A stretch of DNA of 64,000 nt from CAYNRA01 sp046293395 (GCA_046293395.1 JBKBOU010000002.1:806001-870000), one strand, 5' to 3'. Counted from the stretch's first letter, positions 50,590 through 60,367 are shown. Made by a program: numbers and translations. Notes: a model not told the origin generated them from the letters alone.

Positions 50590-52923
50590 ATGTATGCAAC
50601 GAACTTCCTAAATAAAAAAAAGAACCTATTCTTCCTTTTCATTTTCTTTTCATGGATATTTTATTCGTGTCAGGTATATAAAAAAGTGCCCGTCGGCGAG
50701 GCTATTTACCAAGGAGCTCGTGTCACGATTACACCTCAAGATAGCAGTTTAAAAATCAAAACGGCTTCCTTGGTAGAGGAACTCCAAGAAGACGTACTTC
50801 GACCCGAACCCAACAGTCAGATTTTTGGATTTCCTTACAAAGCAGCTATTTATTATTGGTTGGGAACAAACGAGAAAAAACGAAATTGGACGGATAAAAT
50901 CGTTTCTCGGTTTGGTGAAACTCCCATTTTATTGAGTCAATCTATCCTCGACCGCAACAAGCAACTGGTTCAAGATTATCTTCGTGCAAAAGGGTATTTT
51001 GGTGCAGTCGTCGGAGCAGATAAATTAGCCCAAAAACACAAAGCAATCGCACATTATCGTATTCAATTACCGACAAGACACAAGATACAATCTGTTGATT
51101 TTCAAGATATAAACGAAAGTTCGTTGCATTCTGACTTTTCTCGTGCAGGAGTTTCTTCATTAATCAAAGCGGGTGATTTTTTTGATTTTGGTTTGGTAAA
51201 AGAAGAGCTTGAACGTCTGGAAAAAGCGCTACGGTCACAAGGATATTATTATTTTTCATCGAATTATATTGGTATAGAAGCGGACTCAACGCAAGCCAAG
51301 CAAGCCCTTACCCTCCGCTTTTTTCTGAAACCGACCCTTCCTGAACGAGCAAAAAAACAGTATTTAATCAACGATATTTATGTATTTACAAAGGAAAAAG
51401 GCACCGAAGAAATCATTGATTTAACCACTGATATGTTTCGTGGTGTTCTTCTATTTGATTCCACAGAAAGGTATAAACAAACACTTTTTACAGAAACCAT
51501 CGGTTTTCGGCCAGGAAATGTTTACAGCGAAGAACTCGCTGAAATCACACGGACGCGATTGGTTGGACTGAATAATTTTCGCTTTGTTCAGTCGCGGTTT
51601 GAGGTCGTCAATCGATTGGATTCTACCTTATTGAATGTCTATTATTATTTAATTCCACAGAAAAAAAAATCACTCCGTACGGAGTTAAATGCCATCACGC
51701 GCTCCAATGGTCTGTCGGGTTCGCAAGTGAGTATTAATTGGAAAAATAGCAATACATTCAAAGGTGCCGAACAATTGGTCATTTCAGCGATTGGCGGAAT
51801 TGAATTACAACTCGGAGGTCCTTCGCCAGGTGAATACCGCGACAATTACCGTTTTGGTCTTGAAGCAAACCTCTTGATTCCGCGCTTCTGGTTGCCTTAT
51901 GGCCGCATTGACCCTGAAACCAGCCGTGTTTTGCCCAAAACTGTCGTAAATATTGGATACGAAAATTTCATCAAAAGTGGATTGTATAATCTCAATTCCC
52001 TCCGTACCTCAATTGGTTACACTTGGCGGCAGAATGCACAATTCACGCATACACTCTCACCCTTGAACCTGAATTTTGTTCGTTCTAGCAAGTATAGTGA
52101 AGAATTTATTTCGGAAATTTTTCTTGACCCTCGTTTGCTTACTATCCTAGACAACCAACTTATTCCGAGTGGTTCTTACCAAGGGGTATTTACCCCTAAA
52201 CCTACCCGAAATGGGCGTGATCAATGGTCTGTTAGCGGAGGAATTGATTTAGCCGGAAATTTGGTTGGCCTCCTTAATTTACTTCAACAAGATGAGACAA
52301 AAAGAGGAAAATTGTTTGGAGAAACTTTTGCGCAATATGCTCGTTTTGAGGGGGATATTCGATATAGACATACGTATAACCCGCAATTAAAATGGGCAAA
52401 TCGGCTTTTTCTGGGCATTGGTATTCCGTATGGCAATTCCCTTCAACTCCCGTTTGTGAAGCAGTATTTTTCAGGAGGAAACAACTCTATTCGTGCTTTT
52501 CGAGCAAGAGCAATTGGCCCAGGAACCTACCAGAGAACAGGAAATTTGACGGAACAATTTCTTGGAAATAATACGGGAGACATCAAAATTGAGCTCAATA
52601 CAGAACTTCGGTATAAAGTCACGAACTTTATTGAGACCGCTTTTTTCGTGGATGCAGGAAATGTATGGATGTACAAAGACCCTTACATTTACGACGAAGG
52701 AGCTTTATTCACCAAAGATTTTTATAAACAACTTGCTATTGGCTCAGGAATCGGCCTTCGCCTAGATTTTTCATTTATTATATTCCGAATGGATTTAGCA
52801 ACTCCCTTACACAAACCTTGGTTAGAGCAAGGGAGCCGCTGGACATTCGATACGATTCAATGGAATAAGGCGTGGCGACAAGAAAATCTACTCTTAAATT
52901 TGGGAGTTGGGTATCCGTTTTAG
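50590..52923 (+). CDS. tamL: BamA/TamA-family outer-membrane lipoprotein (TamL-like)
   Basis: 777 residues. The start has a hydrophobic core ending in FYSC (lipobox-like; Cys near 27), so the protein is probably lipidated, as described for the Bacteroidota TamL form of TamA. POTRA-like domains (about 40-370) are followed by the 16-strand barrel (about 380-777) with the surface-signature PFVKQYFSGGNNSIRAFRAR and a C-terminal strand NLLLNLGVGYPF ending in Phe. It lies 128 bases after tamB and is its expected partner. Confidence 0.9.
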   Translation: MYATNFLNKKKNLFFLFIFFSWIFYSCQVYKKVPVGEAIYQGARVTITPQDSSLKIKTASLVEELQEDVLRPEPNSQIFGFPYKAAIYYWLGTNEKKRNWTDKIVSRFGETPILLSQSILDRNKQLVQDYLRAKGYFGAVVGADKLAQKHKAIAHYRIQLPTRHKIQSVDFQDINESSLHSDFSRAGVSSLIKAGDFFDFGLVKEELERLEKALRSQGYYYFSSNYIGIEADSTQAKQALTLRFFLKPTLPERAKKQYLINDIYVFTKEKGTEEIIDLTTDMFRGVLLFDSTERYKQTLFTETIGFRPGNVYSEELAEITRTRLVGLNNFRFVQSRFEVVNRLDSTLLNVYYYLIPQKKKSLRTELNAITRSNGLSGSQVSINWKNSNTFKGAEQLVISAIGGIELQLGGPSPGEYRDNYRFGLEANLLIPRFWLPYGRIDPETSRVLPKTVVNIGYENFIKSGLYNLNSLRTSIGYTWRQNAQFTHTLSPLNLNFVRSSKYSEEFISEIFLDPRLLTILDNQLIPSGSYQGVFTPKPTRNGRDQWSVSGGIDLAGNLVGLLNLLQQDETKRGKLFGETFAQYARFEGDIRYRHTYNPQLKWANRLFLGIGIPYGNSLQLPFVKQYFSGGNNSIRAFRARAIGPGTYQRTGNLTEQFLGNNTGDIKIELNTELRYKVTNFIETAFFVDAGNVWMYKDPYIYDEGALFTKDFYKQLAIGSGIGLRLDFSFIIFRMDLATPLHKPWLEQGSRWTFDTIQWNKAWRQENLLLNLGVGYPF

Positions 52924-52924
52924 T

Positions 52925-55009
52925 TTACTTATTCCAAAAACGGAGTAAAAGCGTTTCCGCCACCAGAAAAAGAAGAGCCGCTGCTGCAAAATACCACCAC
53001 AAAGGAGTTACGCTTTCATTGGCTGCGAATAACGTAGGAATATCCGCTGCTGTCAGCCCGTCGTGTACGATTACATTTGGCCATTTCTGCGTCATTTTAC
53101 GCAATTCATCCACAGAATAATGGGCAAGCAAGGACTCCTTCGTTTCGTAATTAAGTGCTATTTTCTTGAGATATTTTCCATCTACAAATAGCTCATAAAC
53201 CCCTGACTCCACACGCTGGCCACTCGGAATTTCTGCTGATGTAGGAACTTGAACCGCCCATTCGTTTCCTTGAATAGATTGGCTTGGAACAAACGATGCC
53301 TGCCCCTTCTTCCATGTGATTGTTGCATTTGCTACTTGTGCAGAATATGGAATCCGGATGACATCTTTTTGGCCAAAGCGGTAAGCCATTTGGGGTTGTG
53401 TCATACTTAGGGTAGCTATTTTAATAAATGTTGCTACAAAAAAAGCATGTTCTACAAATGTACCGTACGTTTCGTTCATGGGTGCTGCCAAGATATATAC
53501 AAATCCGCCCGTAGGCTGCTTGGTTTTCGTCAAGAAACGCGCACCCGTCTGTTGCTGCCAAATCACATCACCAGCCCCACGCCATACCAACCTCGTTTTT
53601 ACAGCTGGGACTTGCATTTTCCCTTTTTCAATCGGCGTATTTTTGTCAAAAACATCCGAAAAAAAAGCATTTGATACATCGGGTTCTGCCAATGGAACAG
53701 CCGGAGAATCACCGGGGAGTAGTTCCAACGATTGGATACCCAGCGTAGTTAAAAAGGAACGGTATTCTTCCAATGAAAATGAACCAGATGGAGGAATAAC
53801 CACCACACTTCCTCCTTTTTTCATCATTTTATTGACGGCATCGCGGAGCGCCGAAGGAAAACGGGTAACTCCGTCCAAGATAAGCAGATTTGTATTTACC
53901 AGAGCCCCTAAATTCACAGCCCGAACAGAAGCATCTGAATACGTAGCAAAGGTATCATCTTGAAATACTTCTTTTACATACTTTGAGGGAGAGTCTTCAA
54001 ATAAGTGCGTTACTTTTACTTGGGGCGAAGCTACCAAAACAAAATGGTACGTATTGTCAAAAGTGACGGGTTTATCTTCCATTTTAAGCTGCCCTTCGTG
54101 TTCTCCTTTATCTCGAATAGTGAAAGAAAAAGTGGTAGTAGCTTGCCCTTTGGGCGCAATGGTGACAGTCGCTGAGGAGATGGGCTGGTTATCGAGCAAG
54201 AATCGTACAACCGCTTTGTCTATTTGTTCATCTCCAGTATTTCTGAGGCGAACCCGAAGTGTCGAATTTGCCATTTCTCTTAAAAAAGGATTTTCCAACC
54301 AAACAGAATCAATCACGATGTTGGCTGTTTTTTCTGGTAAAACGGGAATAAAATGATATTCGTCCAATGAATCAATGGGGAGTTTGGCGATGGAGCCCAA
54401 GGTACTTTTCTGAAAATCGGAGAAATAAAAAAAACGGCGTCTTCCTCCTTTTTCAACGGCATCAGCAGCTTTTGCTTGTCTGTTCATAAGCTGCGCCAAT
54501 GTCTTTGTTTCTCCAGAAAACCGCACTTCAGTTAATTCTTTTTTTACTTGTTTCGGAGAAATCGGACTGGCTGCTCCTGCCAATCGGTTGTTTGTCATCC
54601 ATTGCCAAGAAGAGGAAACCTCTGCTGTCGTCAGCCATTCTTCCAGTTGAATAACTGCCTGATCGAGCAAGCCTTTGTTATCCACTAGGTTTTCCATGCT
54701 ATTTGAATTGTCGAGATAGATACTTTGCAGCCCAAAGGCACTCGTTTCTCCAGCAACGCCTTCTTGTTTATTCGCCCAAAAAGGTTGGGCAAATGCAAGA
54801 ACCAAGCACGCCAAAGCAAGCAAGCGCAAGAGCAAAGTCAGCCATTGTTTCAGTGTCCGGAATGAGCTCGTCTGCGTGTCTATCGTCCGGAGAAAAGAGA
54901 CTTGGCTGAAATATACTTTTTTTGTTCGTCTAAAATGAAAGAAGTGAATAAGAATCGGGATGAGTAGGGCGCTCAATGCCCAAAGGAAAGAAGGGACTAA
55001 AAATTGCAT
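52925..55009 (-). CDS. BatA-domain/VWA-like membrane protein
   Basis: 694 residues. The BatA N-terminal signature is MQFLVPSFLWALSALLIPIL with HFFHFRRTKKVYFSQVSFLR (1-40), then a second helix (RLLALACLVLAFAQPFWANK). A von Willebrand A-like MIDAS is seen as YLDNSNSM (about residue 105). The middle is a periplasmic Ig-like region, and the protein ends in a third helix (WWYFAAAALLFLVAETLLL). These proteins accompany the Bat operon in Bacteroidota, but the MoxR/BatB genes are not here. The start at 55007-55009 is chosen over 24 extra upstream codons. Confidence 0.85.
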   Translation of the reverse strand: MQFLVPSFLWALSALLIPILIHFFHFRRTKKVYFSQVSFLRTIDTQTSSFRTLKQWLTLLLRLLALACLVLAFAQPFWANKQEGVAGETSAFGLQSIYLDNSNSMENLVDNKGLLDQAVIQLEEWLTTAEVSSSWQWMTNNRLAGAASPISPKQVKKELTEVRFSGETKTLAQLMNRQAKAADAVEKGGRRRFFYFSDFQKSTLGSIAKLPIDSLDEYHFIPVLPEKTANIVIDSVWLENPFLREMANSTLRVRLRNTGDEQIDKAVVRFLLDNQPISSATVTIAPKGQATTTFSFTIRDKGEHEGQLKMEDKPVTFDNTYHFVLVASPQVKVTHLFEDSPSKYVKEVFQDDTFATYSDASVRAVNLGALVNTNLLILDGVTRFPSALRDAVNKMMKKGGSVVVIPPSGSFSLEEYRSFLTTLGIQSLELLPGDSPAVPLAEPDVSNAFFSDVFDKNTPIEKGKMQVPAVKTRLVWRGAGDVIWQQQTGARFLTKTKQPTGGFVYILAAPMNETYGTFVEHAFFVATFIKIATLSMTQPQMAYRFGQKDVIRIPYSAQVANATITWKKGQASFVPSQSIQGNEWAVQVPTSAEIPSGQRVESGVYELFVDGKYLKKIALNYETKESLLAHYSVDELRKMTQKWPNVIVHDGLTAADIPTLFAANESVTPLWWYFAAAALLFLVAETLLLRFWNK

Positions 55010-55258
55010 ATCGACGTTCGATTTTTCACCATTAAAACGTAAATTTAGGCAGATTACCTCCAAGAATGCTATTTTGTACAAACATTCTCATGGATTTTGA
55101 ACGCGGGATTTTCAAGAAGTATCCATTGTTACAAATCATCTAAAAATAAAAGTTCCGCGTATTTACCGTTTTAGATATTCCTGTACAGCACAAACACATG
55201 CCTATCCTCTTTGTTTTATGTAGGCATCATTTAAAAATACCGTATCCCGCGAATTGAT

Positions 55259-55990
55259 ATGACCCATTCGATTTCTACGAAGAAACTCAGCATTATTATC
55301 CCAACGTACAACGAGGCGGCTTCTATACAAGCACTTATCCACTCTATATTGTCTCAAAAAAATGAATTTATTCATCAAATCATCATCGCAGACTCTCCAG
55401 CAAGCACAGACGGGACATTGGAGGCCGCGCAGGCTATTCCAGGTGTTTTGGCTGTAAAATCGCCACAGAGAGGTCGTTCCGCACAAATGAACTACGGCGC
55501 AAGTTTTGCTACAGGCGATATTTTTTATTTCGTACACGCCGATACTCGCCTTCATCCAGATTTCTGCATGGACATACAGGCGGCAATCCGAGAGGGCTTT
55601 CATTTGGGCTGTTATCGTTATTTATTTGATACGTATCCAACTCCTTTGTTGCGCATTAATTCGTTTTTTACTCGATTTAATAAAATTTGGTGCCGGGGTG
55701 GAGACCAAACGCTCTTCATTACCAAGGAGGCGTTTTTGGCGTTAGGTGGTTTTCAGGCAGATTATCTCATCATGGAGGACTACGATATTTTGCTTCGTGC
55801 GCAGGAAGCAAAAATGGCATTCAAAATCATTCCTAAAAATGTTGTCGTGTCTGCACGTAAATACAGTACGAACGGGTACTTCAAAGTTCAGTTTGCTAAT
55901 TTTACGGTTATGCGCATGTTTTTAAAAGGAAAACATACCCAACAAGAAATGGCTGAAACCTACAAAAAGATGCTAGACTACCGAAACTAA
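55259..55990 (+). CDS. Glycosyltransferase, family 2 (TIGR04283-like, arsenosugar-type neighbour)
   Basis: 243 residues. The GT2 N-terminus LSIIIPTYNEAASIQALIHS is followed by DSPASTDGTLEAA, SPQRGRSAQMNYGA and the DxD motif VHADTRLHPDF. The QRGRSAQMN-GA segment and the C-terminal WCRGGDQTLFITKEAF and MEDYDILLRAQ are those of the TIGR04283 family, found near radical-SAM/selenium and arsenosugar genes. An ArsS-type gene lies 1.8 kb downstream, so a role in making a sugar precursor of arsenosugars is plausible. It is separated from the next genes by a gap of 308 bases. Confidence 0.8.
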   Translation: MTHSISTKKLSIIIPTYNEAASIQALIHSILSQKNEFIHQIIIADSPASTDGTLEAAQAIPGVLAVKSPQRGRSAQMNYGASFATGDIFYFVHADTRLHPDFCMDIQAAIREGFHLGCYRYLFDTYPTPLLRINSFFTRFNKIWCRGGDQTLFITKEAFLALGGFQADYLIMEDYDILLRAQEAKMAFKIIPKNVVVSARKYSTNGYFKVQFANFTVMRMFLKGKHTQQEMAETYKKMLDYRN

Positions 55991-56298
55991 AGGTAGGAAA
56001 ATAGCCTTCGAAAATAACAAACCAAAAACAGAACCAAAGCCATATCGGGGTGAAATTTTCCACTCAGCGAAAGCTTTAATTTTTGAGAGAGCCTCTCTTT
56101 TCTACTTCTATTTCGCTCTGAGAAGACGAGAGAAATGTAAAATAAATTGGTGGATTTCTTCCAAATTGTGGGTACGAAAGGGCGAAAAACAGTATTTTTT
56201 TAGTAATTTTAACGGTTAAACCAATTAATAAATACGGATGTATTTTACATCTTGTTCTTATTTTAGGACACCTGCTTATACCTTAAACTATTTTATAC
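55991..56298. other. Intergenic region before the VOC gene
   Basis: 308 AT-rich bases. A short hairpin AGAGA/TCTCT near 56096-56108 with a T-rich tail could be a weak terminator for the glycosyltransferase. No reading frame, repeat or clear promoter box was found. Confidence 0.4.
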
Positions 56299-57378
56299 AT
56301 GTCTAGTATTCAACCAACTCACGAACCAAAAACACAAAGTATAGACCTTCTATCTGGTATTCAGCAGGTCGGTATCGGGGTTATTTCAGCTGAAAAAGCT
56401 TGGAAATGGTACAACAAAGAACTCGGTTTAGATGTACCTGTATTTGATGACGTGGCAGAAGCCAAATTAATGACCAAATACACCAAAGGCATCGTTCGGG
56501 AAAGAAGAGCCATCTTGGCAGTCAATATGGCTGGTGGTGGCGGTGCAGAAATCTGGGAATCTACCTCTCCAGCGCCTATCGCCCCTGAACATCAACCAGA
56601 AATCGGTGATTTGGGAATCTTCAGCATCAAAGTAAAATGCCTCGATATTGCTCAATTTGCCAAAGAAAAAGAACTATCTGTCGTTTATACACCCGAACAA
56701 AAAGCGTCAACTTGGCTATCAGATACGGCTCGAAATACCATTCAAATTGTTCCTGACTCTTCTTGGTTCAAGCCCACTTCACACCTAACAGGCGGAATCG
56801 TCGGTGTTATTATTGGAGTCAGTGACATGGAAAAAGCGTTGGCTCTTTATAGCCATACATTGGGGATTAATCAAATTGTGTACGACAAAACGGGTACTTT
56901 TGAGGATTTCGCTGCGCTTGCTCGTGGGGAAGAAAAGTACAGACGTGTACTTCTACGCAAATCCAAAAGCAAACAGGGGGCTTTTACCAATTTATTTGGA
57001 AACATTGAAATTGAATTGGTTCAAGCCTTAGACAGAACGCCTCGCATGATTTTTAAAGACAGAAGTTGGGGAGATTTGGGTTATATCCACGTTTGTTTTG
57101 ATGCCATTAATATGGATGCAATCAAAGAACGATGCGATGCCAATGGATTTCCGTTTACCGTTGATAGCGCCAATACCTTTGATATGGGCGAAGCAGGTGG
57201 GCGTTTCAGTTATATCGAAGACGCAGACGGCACACTCATCGAGTTTGTTGAAACCCACAAAGTACCTATTTTGAAGAAAATTGGTTGGTATTTGAATCTA
57301 AAGAAACGCAAAACACAAAAACCACTGCCCAATTGGATGGTATCTACCATTGGTTGGGGCAAGGTAAAAGCAGACTGA
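56299..57378 (+). CDS. Two-domain VOC (glyoxalase/bleomycin-resistance fold) protein
   Basis: 359 residues with two VOC repeats: GIQQVGIGVISAEKAWKWYN (about 20-40) and IVGVIIGVSDMEKALALYSH (about 165-185). The second ends in EDADGTLIEFVE, the usual metal-site end of a VOC repeat. The fold suits a dioxygenase, lyase or small-molecule binding protein. It sits next to ArsF/ArsS-type genes but ends at its own terminator, so co-function is only suggested by position. Substrate unknown. Confidence 0.75.
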   Translation: MSSIQPTHEPKTQSIDLLSGIQQVGIGVISAEKAWKWYNKELGLDVPVFDDVAEAKLMTKYTKGIVRERRAILAVNMAGGGGAEIWESTSPAPIAPEHQPEIGDLGIFSIKVKCLDIAQFAKEKELSVVYTPEQKASTWLSDTARNTIQIVPDSSWFKPTSHLTGGIVGVIIGVSDMEKALALYSHTLGINQIVYDKTGTFEDFAALARGEEKYRRVLLRKSKSKQGAFTNLFGNIEIELVQALDRTPRMIFKDRSWGDLGYIHVCFDAINMDAIKERCDANGFPFTVDSANTFDMGEAGGRFSYIEDADGTLIEFVETHKVPILKKIGWYLNLKKRKTQKPLPNWMVSTIGWGKVKAD

Positions 57379-57401
57379 TTTGCAACGAATGACGTGTTTT
57401 C

Positions 57402-57432
57402 AAAAGCGGGGGTCAACCAAACCCCCGCTTTT
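57402..57432 (+). terminator. Terminator after the VOC gene
   Basis: A 12-bp stem AAAAGCGGGGGT (57402-57413) and ACCCCCGCTTTT (57421-57432) with a 7-base loop. It separates the VOC gene from the two arsenosugar genes. Confidence 0.85.
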
Positions 57433-57476
57433 CTCGTTTATATATCTCGGACAAACCATTAACCCAACATATTTTC

Positions 57477-57812
57477 ATGGCAAATTACTACGACGCAAAC
57501 GACCTCCCTAAATTCGGAAAAATAGGTGAATTTGGTAGCAAAGAACTAGCCCAACACTTTTTTAAATATTACGGCGATACCTTCAAAGAAGGTGCATTGA
57601 CAGAAAGAGAAAAATCACTCATTGCATTGGCCGTTGCACACAGTATGCAGTGTCCTTATTGCATTGATGCCTACACGAGTGATACACTTGCCAAAGGTTG
57701 TTCTGAAGATGAAATGATGGAGGCTGTTCATGTAGCTGCTGCCATGGCGGCGGGTGTCAAACTCGTACACAGCGTACAAATGATTAACAAAGCAAAAGAA
57801 ATATTGATGTAA
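57477..57812 (+). CDS. Arsenosugar biosynthesis-associated peroxidase-like protein (ArsF/AhpD fold)
   Basis: 111 residues of the carboxymuconolactone decarboxylase/AhpD fold. The reactive pair is Cys59-x2-Cys62 in MQCPYCIDAYT, followed by KGCSEDEMMEAVHVAAAMAAG. Start and end (YYDANDLPKFGKIGEFGSK; KLVHSVQMINKAK) match the short AhpD-like proteins paired with ArsS. It lies 10 bases before the arsS-like gene and shares its message. It may act in thiol or peroxide chemistry of arsenic metabolism. Confidence 0.8.
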   Translation: MANYYDANDLPKFGKIGEFGSKELAQHFFKYYGDTFKEGALTEREKSLIALAVAHSMQCPYCIDAYTSDTLAKGCSEDEMMEAVHVAAAMAAGVKLVHSVQMINKAKEILM

Positions 57813-57822
57813 TTGCTCCCTT

Positions 57823-58902
57823 ATGCAAACAGAAACAAAGAAAAATCCAGTGAAGTCGCTGAAAGCGCAGAAAAAAGCTTTTGGGGAAGTTGCCTACCAG
57901 CTACAAGTACTAAACGACGAAACCCTTTTGGGTAAGCCACAGCCAAAATTCGCACAAAAATTAAAGGAAATTGGCTTATTCCCCCTAAAACCTACAGGCA
58001 TTGATATTCTTCAAATCAATGTTGGTAAAATGTGCAACCAAGTTTGTAAACATTGCCACGTGGACGCAGGGCCAGACAGAAAAGAAATTATGACTCAAGA
58101 AACGATGCAATACTGTGTGGATGCCATACAAAACCATTCGTTTCATACGATAGACTTAACAGGTGGCGCTCCAGAGATGAATCCGAACTTCAGATGGTTT
58201 ATCGAGGCAATTCGGGCAGTTGATCAAGAAGTAAAAATCATTGTTCGTTGTAACCTAACGATTATTCTCGCTAACCCGAAGTACCATGATTTGCCTGACT
58301 TTTTCAAGCAACATCGGCTAGAAGTAGTGTCTTCTCTGCCTGCTACATCCGCATCCCGAACGGACTCCCAGCGTGGGGATGGTGTATTTGAAGATTCCAT
58401 CAAAGCACTTCAATTACTCAATGCGGTAGGTTACGGGCAGCCGGATACAGGGCTTCATTTGAATCTGGTTTATAACCCAAGTGGTGCTTTTTTACCTGCG
58501 GGCCAAGAGAGTTTAGAGAAGGAATTTAAGCGTGTATTGCAAACGAAATTCGGGATAGTCTTTAATTCCTTGTTTTGTATCACGAATATTCCGATAAGTA
58601 GATATTTGGATTACCTGGTCGTCAGTGGAAATTACGCAGGGTACATGGACAAACTCATTGAGGCGTACAATCCTATGGCTGCTGCCCGTGTCATGTGCCG
58701 AAATACCTTGTCTATTGGCTGGGACGGCTTTCTGTACGACTGTGATTTCAATCAAATGTTGGAATTAAAAGTAGCAGCACCGCAAGTACACATCAAAGAC
58801 TTTTCCTATGAGTCGTTGTCTGGACGGAACATCATTGTAAACCAACATTGTTACGGCTGTACGGCAGGAGCAGGAAGCTCATGTGGTGGCGAAGTAGCCT
58901 AA
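57823..58902 (+). CDS. arsS: Radical SAM protein ArsS (arsenosugar biosynthesis)
   Basis: 359 residues. The radical SAM cluster site is Cys71-x3-Cys75-x2-Cys78 (MCNQVCKHCHVDAGPDRKE), in the CxxxCxxC form. A C-terminal cysteine cluster (Cys343, Cys346, Cys354 in CYGCTAGAGSSCGGEVA) probably binds a second iron-sulfur cluster. This arrangement and the HVDAGPDRKE context match ArsS, which makes the deoxyadenosyl-arsenic bond in arsenosugar synthesis. arsM, the usual methyltransferase partner, is not in the window. It follows the ArsF-like gene by 10 bases. Confidence 0.9.
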   Translation: MQTETKKNPVKSLKAQKKAFGEVAYQLQVLNDETLLGKPQPKFAQKLKEIGLFPLKPTGIDILQINVGKMCNQVCKHCHVDAGPDRKEIMTQETMQYCVDAIQNHSFHTIDLTGGAPEMNPNFRWFIEAIRAVDQEVKIIVRCNLTIILANPKYHDLPDFFKQHRLEVVSSLPATSASRTDSQRGDGVFEDSIKALQLLNAVGYGQPDTGLHLNLVYNPSGAFLPAGQESLEKEFKRVLQTKFGIVFNSLFCITNIPISRYLDYLVVSGNYAGYMDKLIEAYNPMAAARVMCRNTLSIGWDGFLYDCDFNQMLELKVAAPQVHIKDFSYESLSGRNIIVNQHCYGCTAGAGSSCGGEVA

Positions 58903-58945
58903 AAAGCTGTTTACAAGGGCAAAAGAGAAGAACTCTGGACAAATT

Positions 58946-58976
58946 TTTGATACATCAAAAATAAACACTATCTTTG
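58946..58976 (+). promoter_or_regulatory. Promoter of rplS
   Basis: TTTG (58946-58949), a 19-bp spacer and TATCTTTG (58969-58976), a full match to the Bacteroidota consensus. The leader to the chosen rplS start is about 80 bases. Confidence 0.7.
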
Positions 58977-59064
58977 CGACTCATTTTCAGCAAATGCCTC
59001 TTTTAGCCTAAGAGAAGCCTCTTTGCAGCAATCAAACACATCACATTTTAGCGTCATTATCATC

Positions 59065-59421
59065 ATGGATTTAATCAAATTTGTAGAGTCGCAGTATAGC
59101 GCTCCGAGAGCTGCTCATCCTGACTTTAAGGCTGGGGATACCGTTAACGTACACGTTCGTATCATTGAAGGTGCAAAAGAGCGTATTCAGATTTTCCAAG
59201 GAGCCATCATTCAGCGCCGTAATCTTGGAAGCAGCGGAGAGACATTCACTGTAAGAAAAGTATCAAACGGAATTGGCGTTGAGCGTATTTTCCCAATTCT
59301 TTCACCAAGCATCGAAAAAATCGAAGTTCTTCGCAAAGGTAAAGTACGTAGAGCGAGATTGTTCTATCTACGTGGCAAGCAAGGAAAAGCAGCCAAAATT
59401 AAAGAACTTAAGAAGAAATAA
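59065..59421 (+). CDS. rplS: 50S ribosomal protein L19
   Basis: 118 residues, normal length. L19 lies at the 30S-50S interface. Sequence hallmarks are FKAGDTVNVHVRIIEGAKER, then QIFQGAIIQRRN, FTVRKVSNGIGVERIFP and KVRRARLFYLRGKQGKAAKI. The frame opens 14 codons earlier, but the ATG at 59065 gives the family start MDLIKFVESQY. Separate transcription unit with strong promoter and terminator. Confidence 0.97.
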   Translation: MDLIKFVESQYSAPRAAHPDFKAGDTVNVHVRIIEGAKERIQIFQGAIIQRRNLGSSGETFTVRKVSNGIGVERIFPILSPSIEKIEVLRKGKVRRARLFYLRGKQGKAAKIKELKKK

Positions 59422-59484
59422 TAGTTGATTACCTACAACTGAAAAGTTTATAAGTAATAGCTTTTCCATAATTTGTGTAAAAAT

Positions 59485-59510
59485 GCCGCCTTTCTTGGGC
59501 GGCTTTTTTT
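59485..59510 (+). terminator. Terminator after rplS
   Basis: Stem GCCGCC (59485-59490) and GGCGGC (59498-59503) with a 7-base loop and a run of seven T. Confidence 0.8.
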
Positions 59511-59538
59511 ACAAACTCCCCACACATCTCTCATTTCT

Positions 59539-60336
59539 ATGCTTTCTTTTTACAAATATCAAGGCACGGGAAACGATTTTATTCTCATCGACAACCGCCT
59601 TCAGCATTTTTCCAAAGAAGCTTTGTTCATCGAAAAACTTTGCGACCGCCGCTTTGGTATTGGCGCAGACGGCCTCATTTGTCTTGAAACCTCCGAAGAC
59701 CCACAGTATGATTTCCGGATGGTCTATTTCAATGCCGATGGATTTGAAGGAAGTATGTGTGGAAACGGAGGGCGTTGCCTTGTTCGCTTCGCCCATGACT
59801 TGGGAATTATCCAAGAAAAAACCCTTTTTATCGCCGTTGACGGCCCACACGAAGCACAAGTCACGGCTGAAAACATTCATTTGAAAATGAGTGATGTAAC
59901 GAAAGTAGAACAATTTGAGGAGTATGACTTCTTAAATACAGGCTCCCCCCACTACGTTACTTTACAAAACGACTTGGATAGCTTACCTGTTACTACTGCG
60001 GGAGCTGCTATTCGTTATGCACCCGAATGGGTAGAAAAAGGAGGCACAAATGTAAACTTCATGGAAGTCGTTGCTCCCAATCATTTGTATGTTCGTACGT
60101 ACGAAAGAGGAGTAGAAGACGAGACATACTCATGTGGAACAGGAGTTACAGCTTGTGCAATCAGTAGTGTCTTACGATTCAATTGGACATCTCCCATTGC
60201 GATTAAAACCAAAGGTGGAAACCTCCAAATATCTTTTCAGCAGGATATATCCAAAAAATTATTCACTCAAATCTATCTTATTGGTCCTGCCCAACGCGTA
60301 TTTACGGGGCAATTAGAAGAAAAAACCTTATTTTAA
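59539..60336 (+). CDS. dapF: Diaminopimelate epimerase
   Basis: 265 residues. It interconverts LL- and meso-diaminopimelate for lysine and peptidoglycan synthesis. The two active-site cysteines are Cys74 (MCGNGGR) and Cys199 (YSCGTGVTAC), each in its family motif. The start KYQGTGNDF and the terminal GPAQRVFTGQ also fit. The longest frame begins 22 codons earlier, but MLSFYKYQGTGNDF is the family start. No other lysine genes are adjacent. Confidence 0.95.
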   Translation: MLSFYKYQGTGNDFILIDNRLQHFSKEALFIEKLCDRRFGIGADGLICLETSEDPQYDFRMVYFNADGFEGSMCGNGGRCLVRFAHDLGIIQEKTLFIAVDGPHEAQVTAENIHLKMSDVTKVEQFEEYDFLNTGSPHYVTLQNDLDSLPVTTAGAAIRYAPEWVEKGGTNVNFMEVVAPNHLYVRTYERGVEDETYSCGTGVTACAISSVLRFNWTSPIAIKTKGGNLQISFQQDISKKLFTQIYLIGPAQRVFTGQLEEKTLF

Positions 60337-60367
60337 GGTATTCAATAAGAAAAAAACCGTTGAATAA

